Assembly: GCA_022072175.1 (NCBI GenBank)
Contig: JAJVIE010000003.1
Span: forward strand, 962,001-1,026,000
Source: Candidatus Omnitrophota bacterium
GTDB lineage: Bacteria; Omnitrophota; Gorgyraeia; 2-02-FULL-51-18
Reading direction: 5' to 3'
Length of the DNA stretch: 64,000 bases
In this document: positions 15,261 to 24,694 of the stretch, in pieces
Layout: every line of letters begins with the position of its first letter
Position numbering within the stretch: position 1 is the stretch's first letter
Translations under genes and position numbers: made by a program
Notes under the pieces: generated by a model
What the model saw: only the letters and a program-made list of their open reading frames with translations
Databases searched by the model: none
Told to the model about the DNA's origin: nothing

Positions 15261-15638
15261 TCAGCGCTCCCCGAAAGCGTCGCGGATCAGCTCAACCACC
15301 GGTTCTTCGCCGGATCTCCACAGCACGGACACCACATCGAAGCGGCAGTTCGCCTCTCCCGCACTGCGCAGACCTTGTAGATAGGCCCGTGCGACACGGA
15401 GCACTTGGCGCTGTTTGTGGGGCGTTACGGCCTCGGCCGGGAGACCTTTGAGCTCGGTGCGGCGGGTCTTCACCTCCACGAAGACCAGACAATCCCCGTC
15501 CCGGGCCACCAGATCGATCTCACCCAACGCGCAGGTATAGTTGCGCGTCAGGATCTCGTAGCCCCGGGCCTGCAGATAGTGCGCGGCCAGGCCTTCGCCA
15601 ACGGCACCGAGCGTCACGGTCTCCCGGCCGATCCTCAT
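15261..15638 (-). CDS. yraN: YraN/UPF0102 family nuclease-fold protein
   Basis: A 125-residue protein with the restriction-endonuclease-like core of UPF0102: GEGLAAHYLQARGYEIL, then GEIDLVARDGDCLVFVEVKTR with the Asp and Glu-x-Lys metal-site pattern (about residues 42-62), and RFDVVSV. The biological role is not settled; a DNA repair or recombination link is suggested by its neighbour ComM. The ATG at 15638 overlaps the spoVG stop as ATGA. In-frame sequence further upstream is a shadow of spoVG and is excluded. Confidence 0.9.
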   Translation of the reverse strand: MRIGRETVTLGAVGEGLAAHYLQARGYEILTRNYTCALGEIDLVARDGDCLVFVEVKTRRTELKGLPAEAVTPHKQRQVLRVARAYLQGLRSAGEANCRFDVVSVLWRSGEEPVVELIRDAFGER

Positions 15639-15895
15639 GCCGCGGGCCCTTCCTCGTAGGCGGCCAGCACTTTCTCCTCCAGACGCGACTTCCAGCTCTC
15701 GTCCAGCGGACTGAGGATGTCGAACCACCGCCCGTCCCGTCCGGCCCGGCGCGGCATCGAGACGAAGACACCGTTCTTGCCGTGCATCACCGAGAACCCT
15801 TTGACGACGATCTCCCCGCCCAAGCGGACGTCCACAAAGGCCTTGAGATTGCCGTCACCATCCACACGCCTGACGCTCACCACATCGATGTCCAT
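15635..15895 (-). CDS. spoVG: SpoVG family RNA/DNA-binding regulator
   Basis: An 86-residue SpoVG protein. Family marks are VVSVRRVDGDGNLKAFVDV at the N-terminus, GFSVMHGKNGVFVSMP (about residues 33-48) and the C-terminal helix starting SPLDESWKSRLEE. In Bacillus, Borrelia and Listeria SpoVG binds nucleic acid and modulates cell division, sporulation or virulence genes. It is also found in non-sporing phyla, so it does not imply sporulation. The start is clear: AAAGGAGGGG lies just upstream of the ATG. A perfect short hairpin lies immediately upstream of that site. Confidence 0.92.
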   Translation of the reverse strand: MDIDVVSVRRVDGDGNLKAFVDVRLGGEIVVKGFSVMHGKNGVFVSMPRRAGRDGRWFDILSPLDESWKSRLEEKVLAAYEEGPAA

Positions 15896-15908
15896 AACCC
15901 CTCCTTTG

Positions 15909-15926
15909 ATAGGGCTTTCACCCTAT
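15909..15926 (-). promoter_or_regulatory. leader hairpin next to the spoVG ribosome binding site
   Basis: A perfect 6-bp stem ATAGGG/CCCTAT with a 6-base loop (TGAAAG on the minus strand). It ends just before the AAAGGAGGGG of spoVG. It may tune translation or be an operator. No T-run follows, so it is not a terminator. Confidence 0.4.
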
Positions 15927-15963
15927 AAGGCGTCGTGGGGCGGCGTTTTCGTTCAACTATTTT

Positions 15964-16725
15964 TTAGAGCGAGGTCTCGATCAGCAGGCGAGTGTAGGGG
16001 TGGGTCGGTTGTCCGAAGACCTGTTCGCAGGGGCCCGCCTCGCAGACCTGCCCAGCGCGAAGGACCAGAACATCGTGAGCCAGGTGCCGGATGACCTTGA
16101 GGTCGTGCGAGACGAGGATGTAGGAGAGTCCTTTATCCAACTGTAGACGCAATAGCAGGTTGAGGACTTGGGCCTGCACCACAAGGTCCAGGGACGAGAC
16201 GGGCTCGTCCAGGACGATCAGCTCCGGCTGTAGGACCAGCGCGCGGGCGATCGCCACACGCTGACACTCTCCTCCGCTCATCTGATGCGGGCGGCGCGAC
16301 AGGTAGGCGCGGGTGAGCTCCACCGCATCGAGGGCCTCTTCGACCCTCTCGCGGATGACCCGGCGGTCCCTCCAACCTTGCACGCGCAGGGGCTCCGCCA
16401 GCGAACTCTCGACGCTCAACCTGGGGTCGAGCGAACCCGCCGGATCCTGGAAAACCGCTTGCACCCGCCTTCTCCAGGCACGGCGTTCGCGGCCACGCAA
16501 CTCGGAGGGATCGACCCCCTCGTAGAGCACTTTGCCCGCATGGGGCTCAAGAAGCCCCAACAACAGGCGTACCAGCGTCGACTTGCCGGAGCCGGACTCG
16601 CCGAGGATACCGAGCGTCCGACCCCGCTCAAGCCTGAAAGAAACACCGCTCAGCACCCTCACGCGCCCTCGGACGTAGCTCCGCGAGAGTTCACGGGCCT
16701 CCAGGAACGGCCAGGCGACGCTCAT
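15964..16725 (-). CDS. ABC transporter ATP-binding protein (second), peptide/nickel family
   Basis: A 253-residue ATPase with Walker A GESGSGKST, Q-loop FQDPAGSLDPR, signature MSGGECQR (Met for the usual Leu), Walker B LIVLDEPVSSLD and H-loop SHDL. The C-terminus stops right after the HPYTRLLIE element, so it lacks the about 60-residue oligopeptide tail of DppF/OppF. That length is closer to NikE (268). It is the last gene of the five-gene importer and overlaps the partner ATPase by four bases. A heterodimer with that protein is expected to power import. The substrate is unknown. Confidence 0.9.
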   Translation of the reverse strand: MSVAWPFLEARELSRSYVRGRVRVLSGVSFRLERGRTLGILGESGSGKSTLVRLLLGLLEPHAGKVLYEGVDPSELRGRERRAWRRRVQAVFQDPAGSLDPRLSVESSLAEPLRVQGWRDRRVIRERVEEALDAVELTRAYLSRRPHQMSGGECQRVAIARALVLQPELIVLDEPVSSLDLVVQAQVLNLLLRLQLDKGLSYILVSHDLKVIRHLAHDVLVLRAGQVCEAGPCEQVFGQPTHPYTRLLIETSL

Positions 16726-17558
16726 ACCGGGATCCTCGTGCGCGGCGCGTGCGCAGACGGGTCCGCCGAGAACAGCCGGCGGGCATAGGCCGAAACGGGC
16801 TTGAACCCCCCCTCGTGCCCGAGCACCTCCTCCACCCGGCCGCTATTGAGCACATAGATCCTGTTCGAATGTTTTCGGGCGAGCGTGATGTCGTGGGTCA
16901 CCAGGAGCACCGACAGCCCCCCCACGTCCGCACGCAGGCCGTCCAGGAGCGACAGGACCTGAGAGCGGCTCTGCGCATCAAGCGCGGTCGTCGGCTCATC
17001 GGCCACTAGCAGACGCGGACCCGCGATGAGCGCGGCGGCCAGCGCCACACGCTGACGCATCCCCCCGGAGAGTTCGTGCGGATAGGCTTCGTAGACCCGG
17101 TGCGGATCCGGCAGTCCGGTGCGTTTGAGCGCGCGCAGAGCGGCCGCGGCGGCATCGGCCCGGCTCTTGCGTGAATGCGCGGCATAAGCATCGGCGACCT
17201 GCAGGCCACAGCGCCTCACCGGATCGAGCGCGTCCAGAGGGTCTTGGAAGACATAGGCGATGCGAGCGCCGCGGACCGAGCGCAACACCTCCGGTCCGGC
17301 GCCGATGAGTTCCGTGGGCTCCCGCCCCGCTTCGCTCAGGACCGCCGAACCCGTGATCCCGACGCCCGGAGGGGTCAGGGCGCACAGGGACATCACCGTC
17401 AGGGTCTTACCCGAGCCGGACTCGCCGACGATCGATACGAACTCGTTCTCGCCGACCTCGAGGTCGATACCCGCGACCTTGTCGACACGGCGGCCGTCCG
17501 GACCCGGCACATGCACACGCAGACCCCGCACCTGCAACAGCGGACGGCCGGCGATCAT
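16722..17558 (-). CDS. ABC transporter ATP-binding protein (first), peptide/nickel family
   Basis: A 278-residue ATPase: Walker A GESGSGKTLTV (about 45-55), Q-loop FQDPLDALDPV, signature LSGGMRQRVALA, Walker B LLVADEPTTALD and H-loop VTHD. The C-terminus is short (FKPVSAYARRLFSADP then 12 residues), without the cysteine-rich extension of DppD/OppD. The family group is clear from the FQDP-LDP and DEPTTALD motifs. It overlaps its permease and ATPase neighbours by four bases each. It may belong to a dipeptide, oligopeptide or nickel system. Confidence 0.9.
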   Translation of the reverse strand: MIAGRPLLQVRGLRVHVPGPDGRRVDKVAGIDLEVGENEFVSIVGESGSGKTLTVMSLCALTPPGVGITGSAVLSEAGREPTELIGAGPEVLRSVRGARIAYVFQDPLDALDPVRRCGLQVADAYAAHSRKSRADAAAAALRALKRTGLPDPHRVYEAYPHELSGGMRQRVALAAALIAGPRLLVADEPTTALDAQSRSQVLSLLDGLRADVGGLSVLLVTHDITLARKHSNRIYVLNSGRVEEVLGHEGGFKPVSAYARRLFSADPSAHAPRTRIPV

Positions 17559-18352
17559 CGTCGACCTTCCGGAGCGATGGAGGAGGGTTCCGAGATCCTC
17601 TCGGCGACGACATTAGCCGACAACACGGTCAGGAAGATCATGAGACCCGGGAAGAGCGTCATCCACCAGGCCACACCCAGACAGCTGCGGCCATCCATGA
17701 GCAGATTACCCCAGCTCGGCACCGGCGGCTGGACCCCGATCCCGAGGAAACTCAACCCCCCTTCCACCAGAAGGGCCGATGAGAGTCCGAGCACGGCGCT
17801 GACGATCACCGGGCCCGAGGCATTGGGCAACAGGTGCACGCGACAGATGCGCCACCAGCCGGCTCCGAGCACACGCGCGGCGGCGACAAAGTCCCTTTCT
17901 TTGAGGGACAGGATCTCCGCGCGGACCAAGCGCGCGGTCTGGGTCCAGCCGACCAGGCCGATGATGACGGCGATCTGGGTCAGGCCCGGTCCGAGCATCG
18001 CCACGACGGCCAGGATCAGGAAGAAGGCCGGAAAACACAGCGTCAGGTCGATCAGGCCCAACAGAGCGCGCTCAACACGGCCGCCCGCCAGACCGGCCGT
18101 AGCGCCGATGAGCACTCCCACGATCGTGGCGACGGCCGTCGAGAGCACGGCCACCCCCAGCGAAGCGGTGGTGCCGACCAAGAGCCGCGCCAGGAGGTCA
18201 CGGCCCAAACCGTCCGTGCCAAGCCAGTGTCCGGGTCCCGGCGGCAACAGCGCCGCCTGCAGGTCGATCCGTTGGGCGACTTCGCCCAGCCCCAGCGGCG
18301 CGACGATCGCCGCGAGGACCACCCCGATCAGCCAGGCCACCGCTCCCCTCAT
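17555..18352 (-). CDS. ABC transporter permease (DppC/OppC/NikC-like)
   Basis: A 265-residue inner-membrane permease with six predicted helices. The N-terminus is followed by the periplasmic HWLGTDGLGRDLLARLL, a hallmark of the C-type permeases. The ATPase-coupling EAA loop corresponds to EILSLKERDFVAAARVLGAG (about 140-160). ILVEGGLSFLGIGVQPPVPSWG also marks this family. It overlaps both neighbours by four bases. It is slightly short at the N-terminus for OppC, in line with NikC/DppC size. It forms the channel with the B-type permease. Confidence 0.92.
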   Translation of the reverse strand: MRGAVAWLIGVVLAAIVAPLGLGEVAQRIDLQAALLPPGPGHWLGTDGLGRDLLARLLVGTTASLGVAVLSTAVATIVGVLIGATAGLAGGRVERALLGLIDLTLCFPAFFLILAVVAMLGPGLTQIAVIIGLVGWTQTARLVRAEILSLKERDFVAAARVLGAGWWRICRVHLLPNASGPVIVSAVLGLSSALLVEGGLSFLGIGVQPPVPSWGNLLMDGRSCLGVAWWMTLFPGLMIFLTVLSANVVAERISEPSSIAPEGRR

Positions 18353-19341
18353 CGCGACGTGCCCTCCCGATGGGCCGTGCGGATGCGGGGATCGGCCCAG
18401 AGGTATCCGAGGTCCGCCAAGAAGTTCCCCAAGAGCGTCACGATCGCGCCGAGCACCAGCACACCCATGACCAGCGGATAATCCCGAGTGTTCACCGCGT
18501 CGTAGAACAGCCGGCCCATACCCGGCAACGCGAAGAGCGTCTCGAACAGCACACTGCCCCCGAGCAGACCCGGCAGGGACAGGCCCAGCAGGGTGATCAC
18601 CGGCAACAGCGCGTTGCGGAGCGCGTGACGATAGACGACGGCGTGTTCTGACAGGCCCCGGGCGCGGGCCGCCCTCACATATCCCCTCGTGAGCGTCTGG
18701 CCGAGCGACGCTCTCATGAAGCGCGCGACCACGGCCGTGCCCGCGAGCGCGGAGACGAAGACCGGCAGCACCAGATGCCGGGCCGTGTCCAACACCCTCT
18801 CGAACGGCGACAACAGTTCATGCTCGAGCGACTGCAGGCCCGTCACCGGCAACAGACGCAAGCCCACTCCCAATCCGGAGATGAGCAAGAGCGCCACCCA
18901 GTACGCCGGGACGGCCAGAGCGGCCAACGTCAGCGTCGTCACGCCTCTTTCGACGGCACTGCCGCGACGGACCGCGCTCCAGACCCCCAGCGGGATCCCC
19001 GCGGCGAAGACGATCACCAGCGACAGCGCGTTGACGCCCAAGGTCACCGGCAGGGCCTGAGCGATCTTCTCGAGCACCGGCCGGCCGTCGACCATCGAAC
19101 GGCCTAGATCCAGCCGCGCGACGCGCCAGGCCCAGGAGAGGTACTGCTCGTACACGGGACGGTCCAGACCGTAGATCTCGACGAGCTTCTGCCGCGCCTC
19201 AGCGGTCATCCGCGGATTCATCTCCGACTGAGCGTCCACCGGACCTCCGGGGGCCAGGCGGATCACGGCATAACTGACGAGCGTGATGCCCACCAACAGC
19301 GGCACCATGGCCAGCGCGCGGCGCACGATCCACCGTCTCAC
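18349..19341 (-). CDS. ABC transporter permease (DppB/OppB/NikB-like)
   Basis: A 330-residue permease starting RWIVRRALAMVPLLVGIT, the usual first helix of B-type permeases. Six helices are predicted. The coupling loop TRGYVRAARARGLSEHAVVYRHALRNAL (about 225-252) carries the EAA-type Ala-x3-Gly motif. The LPGLLGGSVLFETLFALPGMGRL element is strongly conserved in DppB/OppB. A periplasmic segment of about 60 residues (SEMNPRMTAEARQKL) follows the first helix. The start overlaps the stop of the binding-protein gene as ATGA. Confidence 0.93.
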   Translation of the reverse strand: MRRWIVRRALAMVPLLVGITLVSYAVIRLAPGGPVDAQSEMNPRMTAEARQKLVEIYGLDRPVYEQYLSWAWRVARLDLGRSMVDGRPVLEKIAQALPVTLGVNALSLVIVFAAGIPLGVWSAVRRGSAVERGVTTLTLAALAVPAYWVALLLISGLGVGLRLLPVTGLQSLEHELLSPFERVLDTARHLVLPVFVSALAGTAVVARFMRASLGQTLTRGYVRAARARGLSEHAVVYRHALRNALLPVITLLGLSLPGLLGGSVLFETLFALPGMGRLFYDAVNTRDYPLVMGVLVLGAIVTLLGNFLADLGYLWADPRIRTAHREGTSR

Positions 19342-21008
19342 GACGCCAACTCCCGGACATAGCGCCTGCGAGCGCTCTCCACGGTCCAGCTCTCGAGGTT
19401 GTGTCCGATGCCCGCCGGGGCCGGTTCGACGCCCCGGAACCTCCGGTGCACCACCGGCAACGCGTCCGCCACGAACAAGAAGAGGTACGGCTCATCCTCC
19501 GCCAACAGGCGGTGGAGTTTGCGGTAGATCCCGGCGCGCTCGGTTTCATCGAACACGCGCCGCCCCTCCTCCATCAGACGATCGGCCTCGGGGCTCCGGT
19601 AACCGACGAAGTTGAACTGTCCCGGAGCGGTCTTGGACGAATGGAAGATATCGTGGATATCGGGATCGCGCGAGAGGTTCCAGGCCATCAGCACGGCCTG
19701 GAAGTCCCGCTTGTCGATATGCTCCTTGAGCAGCGTTCCCCATTCCAGGATCCGGATACGCATGTCGATCCCGACCTCCTTGAGGCGGCGCTGTATGATC
19801 TCGGCGGCCATGCGCCGCTGTTCGTTGCCGTGATTGGTCAGCAGGATAAAGGTGAACCGGCGGCCGTCCTTATCGAGCCACCCGTCCCCATCGGTATCGT
19901 TCCAGCCGGCCTCGGCCAGCATCCGGCGGGCTCGCTCCGGATCATGAGGCGTCTCCGGCAGGCGCTCATCGTACGCCCAGGTCCCCGGCAGGAACGGCCC
20001 GGTGGAAACCCTCCCCAGCCCCATAAGCACCGCGTCGACGATCTCGCGCTTGTCGATGGCCAGGCCCAGCGCCTTGCGCACGCGGCGGTCGGCGAAGAGA
20101 GGGTCCTCGAGGTTGTAGCCGATGTAGTTGTAGCCGAAGCTCGGATAGCGGTACTTGGCATACGTCCGGTCGAAGAAGGCCGTATCGGTCTGCCGGGCGT
20201 ACTGCAATGCCGTCAACCCGGTATGATCCACCCGTTCCGTCTGGAGTTCGAGGAAAGCCGTCCCCGGGTCCGGAAGCACCCGGTAAACATAACGCCCGAC
20301 ACCCGGCCGCCCCCCGTGATAGCCGTCGTAGGCGTCCAGGTCGATCCGTCGTCCCGGCGTCCAGGATCGGAACTTGAAGGGTCCCGTGCCGATCGGACGC
20401 CGAGCCAACGGGGTCGTGCGCAGGTCCTGGCCGTCCAAGAGGTGTTTGGGGATGATGCCCATACCCCAGCTCGCCAGTCCCGGCGCGAACGGCTCCTTGT
20501 AGGTCACTCGCACGGTGTGGGCGTCGATCACCTCGAGCGAGCTGACCTTCTCGAAATCCCCTCCGTACGGCGTGGGGCTTTCGGGATCGACGAGCTTGCG
20601 GTAGGTGAACTCCACATCCGCTGCCGTGAACGGTTGTCCGTCATGCCAGCGCACGTCGTGCCGCAGATGAAAGATGATGACCAGACCGCCCTCCAGCACT
20701 TCCCAAGACTCGGCGAGGTCGCCGGTCAACCGAAGGTCCTTGTCGTATTTGACGAGGCCGTTGTAGAGGAGGCGGCACAACTCGGCCGAAGCGCTCTCGC
20801 TGGCCATGAGAGGCAGGAGCACGCGCGGCTCGGAGATGCCCGAGACGACCAGCCAGTCCCGAGCGGCCGTGTTCGGCGGTACGGGCGACGCCGCGGCGAG
20901 GGTCGCCAGCGGCAAGCACACGCCCAAAAACAACGACCCCGCTCTCAAGAAGAGCGGGGTCTTGGAACGGTGCGGGGTCCGGGTCTGTGCGCTCTGGAGC
21001 GTCACCAT
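19338..21008 (-). CDS. ABC transporter substrate-binding protein, family 5
   Basis: Up to 556 residues; binds substrate in the periplasm for the downstream permease. Family 5 marks are SWEVLEGGLVIIFHLRHDVRWHDGQPFTAADVEFTYRKL (seen at about 104-142), GTGPFKF, YNYIGYNLEDP and KRDFQAVLMAW. The hydrophobic signal core is at about residues 25-41, ending AAAS. The start is uncertain. The ATG at 21008 lies 15 bp after secG but has no clear Shine-Dalgarno site. A TTG at 20948 would give a shorter, better signal peptide. Either way an intrinsic terminator hairpin falls in the first codons, an unusual arrangement. The ligand may be peptides or nickel. Confidence 0.88.
   Translation of the reverse strand: MVTLQSAQTRTPHRSKTPLFLRAGSLFLGVCLPLATLAAASPVPPNTAARDWLVVSGISEPRVLLPLMASESASAELCRLLYNGLVKYDKDLRLTGDLAESWEVLEGGLVIIFHLRHDVRWHDGQPFTAADVEFTYRKLVDPESPTPYGGDFEKVSSLEVIDAHTVRVTYKEPFAPGLASWGMGIIPKHLLDGQDLRTTPLARRPIGTGPFKFRSWTPGRRIDLDAYDGYHGGRPGVGRYVYRVLPDPGTAFLELQTERVDHTGLTALQYARQTDTAFFDRTYAKYRYPSFGYNYIGYNLEDPLFADRRVRKALGLAIDKREIVDAVLMGLGRVSTGPFLPGTWAYDERLPETPHDPERARRMLAEAGWNDTDGDGWLDKDGRRFTFILLTNHGNEQRRMAAEIIQRRLKEVGIDMRIRILEWGTLLKEHIDKRDFQAVLMAWNLSRDPDIHDIFHSSKTAPGQFNFVGYRSPEADRLMEEGRRVFDETERAGIYRKLHRLLAEDEPYLFLFVADALPVVHRRFRGVEPAPAGIGHNLESWTVESARRRYVRELAS
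20935..20961 (-). terminator. intrinsic terminator of the gap-pgk-tpiA-secG operon
   Basis: A perfect 11-bp stem GACCCCGCTCT / AGAGCGGGGTC with a 5-base loop, followed on the minus strand by GTTGTTTTTGG. The shape is a standard rho-independent terminator and it lies about 60 bp after the secG stop. It also lies within the 5' coding region of the substrate-binding protein. Confidence 0.8.
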
Positions 21009-21023
21009 CCGGCCCGGTCGGGG

Positions 21024-21512
21024 TCAGCCTTGCGTTGCGGCCTTTTCGGCGTCCTGGACCGCCTGCCCAGCGGCCTCCACGGCCTGGGACGCCTGGGTCG
21101 CAGCTTGATCGAGCGCCTTCTCCATCTGCTGCTCGGCTTCTTGAACGACGGCACCCGCGGAGGCGGCGACCTGACCTGCGGCGGTCTTCGCCTCGGAGCC
21201 GGCGGTTTCGGTCGTGGCCTTGGCCTGAGCCAGGGCGGCCTTGACGGCGTCCTGTTTTTGGGCCTGCTGGACGAGGGATTTGCTCTTCTGGGCGGACATC
21301 AGTCCCAAGGACAACGAGGTGATCACGAAGATCACGGCGCACACCTCGGTGGCGCGGGTCATGAAGGTATTGGTCTGCGTGCCCAGGATGCTCGAGGGCT
21401 GGCCGCCGCCGAACATCTCCGAGAACCCGCCTCCCCGCCCGGCCTGCAGCAACACCACGAAGATCAGGACCAGACAGACGACCACGTGCACGAAGATCAG
21501 AAAAAGGTACAT
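21024..21512 (-). CDS. secG: preprotein translocase subunit SecG with long C-terminal extension
   Basis: A 162-residue SecG, part of the SecYEG channel. The first helix (about 2-24) is followed by LLQAGRGGGFSEMFGGG, the conserved cytoplasmic loop, then NTFMTRATEVCAVIFVITSL leading into helix two. Typical SecG ends near residue 80-110. Here about 80 further residues are rich in Ala, Gln and Glu and should form a coiled helix (AAGQVAASAGAVVQEAEQQ). tpiA-secG linkage is common in bacteria. It is the last gene before the terminator. Confidence 0.92.
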   Translation of the reverse strand: MYLFLIFVHVVVCLVLIFVVLLQAGRGGGFSEMFGGGQPSSILGTQTNTFMTRATEVCAVIFVITSLSLGLMSAQKSKSLVQQAQKQDAVKAALAQAKATTETAGSEAKTAAGQVAASAGAVVQEAEQQMEKALDQAATQASQAVEAAGQAVQDAEKAATQG

Positions 21513-21524
21513 CAGGACTCCTTG

Positions 21525-22295
21525 TTAGCGGACGCCGACGACGACCGCGTTCTTGACGATATCCGCGAACGAACCGGCCTCGAGGCTCGCGCCGCCGACC
21601 AGAGCGCCGTCGATATCCGGCTCACGCATCAGCTCGGCGATGTTGTCCGGCTTGACGCTGCCGCCGTACTGGATGCGTACGGCCTGAGCGACCTCGGCTC
21701 CCCAGCCTTCGGTCAACTGCTTGCGGATGAAAGCATGCACTTCCTGGGCCTGCTGCGGAGTGGCGACCTTGCCGGTCCCGATGGCCCATACGGGCTCGTA
21801 CGCCAGCACGATCTGCTTGAGATCGTCGGCCGTGAACCCGGCCAGACCGCCCTTGAGTTGCTCTCCGACCACACCGAACGTACGCCCGGCTTCGCGCTCG
21901 GACAGGAGCTCTCCGACGCACACGATCGGCGTCAGGCCCGCCTTGAGAGCGGCGCGGGTCTTCTTGTTGACGGTCTCGTGCGTCTCATGGAAGAACTGAC
22001 GCCGCTCGGAGTGGCCGATGACGACGTACTGAGCGCCGGCCTCCTTGAGCAGCGGCGCGGAGACCTCGCCGGTATACGCGCCCTTGTCCTCCCAGTACAC
22101 ATCCTGAGCGCCGACCTTGATCGCGGTCTCACTGAGCACTTCGGCGACATCGGCGATCGCGGTATACACCGGACAGACGACGATATCGACGGCCTGCACG
22201 TCCGCCAACTGCCGCTTGAGCAGGGTGACCGTGTCGATGGCCTCGCGGATGGACTTGTTGAGTTTCCAGTTGCCGGCGATGATGGGTCTGCGCAT
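21525..22295 (-). CDS. tpiA: triose-phosphate isomerase
   Basis: A 256-residue glycolytic enzyme interconverting dihydroxyacetone phosphate and glyceraldehyde 3-phosphate. The active site is complete: Lys in AGNWKLN (residue 11), His in IGHSERR, catalytic Glu in AYEPVWAIGTG followed by the flexible loop, and the phosphate-binding IQYGGSV. The ATG at 22295 is eight bases after the pgk stop and gives the usual N-terminus MRRPIIAGNWK. Longer upstream frame is a shadow of pgk. secG follows 12 bp downstream. Confidence 0.96.
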   Translation of the reverse strand: MRRPIIAGNWKLNKSIREAIDTVTLLKRQLADVQAVDIVVCPVYTAIADVAEVLSETAIKVGAQDVYWEDKGAYTGEVSAPLLKEAGAQYVVIGHSERRQFFHETHETVNKKTRAALKAGLTPIVCVGELLSEREAGRTFGVVGEQLKGGLAGFTADDLKQIVLAYEPVWAIGTGKVATPQQAQEVHAFIRKQLTEGWGAEVAQAVRIQYGGSVKPDNIAELMREPDIDGALVGGASLEAGSFADIVKNAVVVGVR

Positions 22296-22303
22296 GGGTG
22301 AGC

Positions 22304-23491
22304 TCACTTCTCCTGCAGCGCGGCGATGCCGGGCAGCACGCGTCCTTCGAGATACTCGAGCGAAGCGCCGCCGCCGGTGGAGATGTGCGACATCTTGCCG
22401 TCGAGGCCGAACCCGATCACGCACGCCGCGGTATCGCCGCCGCCGATGACAGTGGTCGCCCGGCCGGCCAGCTCAGCCAGCTTGGCGGTGACCTCGCGGG
22501 AGCCCGTGGCAAAAGGTTTCATCTCGAAGATGCCCATGGGACCGTTCCAGACGACGGTCTTGGCCGTGTCGAGCGTCCGCTTGAAGAGCTCCACGGTCTT
22601 CGGACCGATGTCGACGCCGAACCATCCTTGTGGGATGCCCGGGCCTTCGATGCGGGTCGCGGCGCTCTCCTCGACCTTCTGGACGACGAGGTGGTCCACC
22701 GGCAGCAGGATCTCGACGCCCTTGGCTTTCGCCTTGTCGAGGATGGCGCGCGCCAGGTCGGTCTTGTCCTTTTCGTACTTCGATCCGCCGATCTCGACGC
22801 CCTGGACCTTGAGGAACGTGTACGCCATCGCCCCGCCGATCAGGATCTTGTCGACCTTGTCGATGAGGTTGTCGACCACGCCGATCTTATCGGAGACCTT
22901 GGAGCCGCCGAGGATGGCCACGAAGGGCTTCTTGGGGTTCTGCATCGCTTCACCGAGGTACTGGATCTCCTTCTCGAGCAGGAATCCGGCCCCGGAGGGC
23001 AGGTACTTGGTGATCGCCTCGATGGAAGCGTGCGCGCGGTGGCTCGAACCAAAAGCGTCGTTGATGTAGATCTCTCCGTTCTCGGCCAGTTGCTTGGCGA
23101 AGGTCGCGTCGTTCTTCTCCTCGTCCGCGGTGAAGCGCAGGTTCTCGAGGAGCGCCACACGAACGCCGCCGTTGAGCTGACCCAGCTCCTCCTTGACGCG
23201 CGTACCGACGGCGTCCGAGCACTGCAGCACACGCTCGCCCAGCAGTTCGGACAGACGTCCGGCCGCCGGGCTCAGGCTCATCGAGGAGACCGGCTTGCCG
23301 TCCGGGCGCCCGAGATGGCTCATCAGGATGACCTTGGCCCCCTTATCGAGCGCGTACTGGATGGTCGGCAGAGAAGCTCGGATACGGTTGTCATCGGTGA
23401 CCTTGAGGCTCTTGTCCAGCGGGACGTTGAAATCCACGCGGATGAGCACCCGCTTGTTCTTGAGGTCGAAATCCCGGATCGTCTTTTTCAT
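22304..23491 (-). CDS. pgk: phosphoglycerate kinase
   Basis: A 395-residue enzyme transferring phosphate from 1,3-bisphosphoglycerate to ADP. It has RVDFNVPLD near residue 18, SHLGRPDG (about 60), the hinge GGSKVSDKIGV, NGPMGIFEM and the nucleotide-binding GGGDTAACV near the C-terminus. Length is standard and no residue is missing. It lies 18 bp after gap and eight before tpiA in one glycolytic operon. Confidence 0.97.
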   Translation of the reverse strand: MKKTIRDFDLKNKRVLIRVDFNVPLDKSLKVTDDNRIRASLPTIQYALDKGAKVILMSHLGRPDGKPVSSMSLSPAAGRLSELLGERVLQCSDAVGTRVKEELGQLNGGVRVALLENLRFTADEEKNDATFAKQLAENGEIYINDAFGSSHRAHASIEAITKYLPSGAGFLLEKEIQYLGEAMQNPKKPFVAILGGSKVSDKIGVVDNLIDKVDKILIGGAMAYTFLKVQGVEIGGSKYEKDKTDLARAILDKAKAKGVEILLPVDHLVVQKVEESAATRIEGPGIPQGWFGVDIGPKTVELFKRTLDTAKTVVWNGPMGIFEMKPFATGSREVTAKLAELAGRATTVIGGGDTAACVIGFGLDGKMSHISTGGGASLEYLEGRVLPGIAALQEK

Positions 23492-23509
23492 CGCCGACGC
23501 TCCTCCCGC

Positions 23510-24586
<1,077 letters not shown>

Positions 24587-24694
24587 TCAGAGCTAACGAC
24601 TTACACGCGGCTTGTGGATCGCCGCCAATGCTGTGGCCCCGTCCCGGTAACGCCCCGGAGGGCCCTTGAGCGTCTATTCAAAAAATTGGGACTT

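Noticed and set aside
15927-15963. Promoter for spoVG (TTGAAC ... TATAGG)
   Set aside because: The spacing is 23 bp and the correctly spaced -35 is poor, so I did not call it; spoVG may be read from elsewhere.
19401-22301. 966-codon plus-strand open frame
   Set aside because: Antisense to the binding-protein, secG and tpiA genes; composition is that of a shadow frame, and it crosses a terminator.
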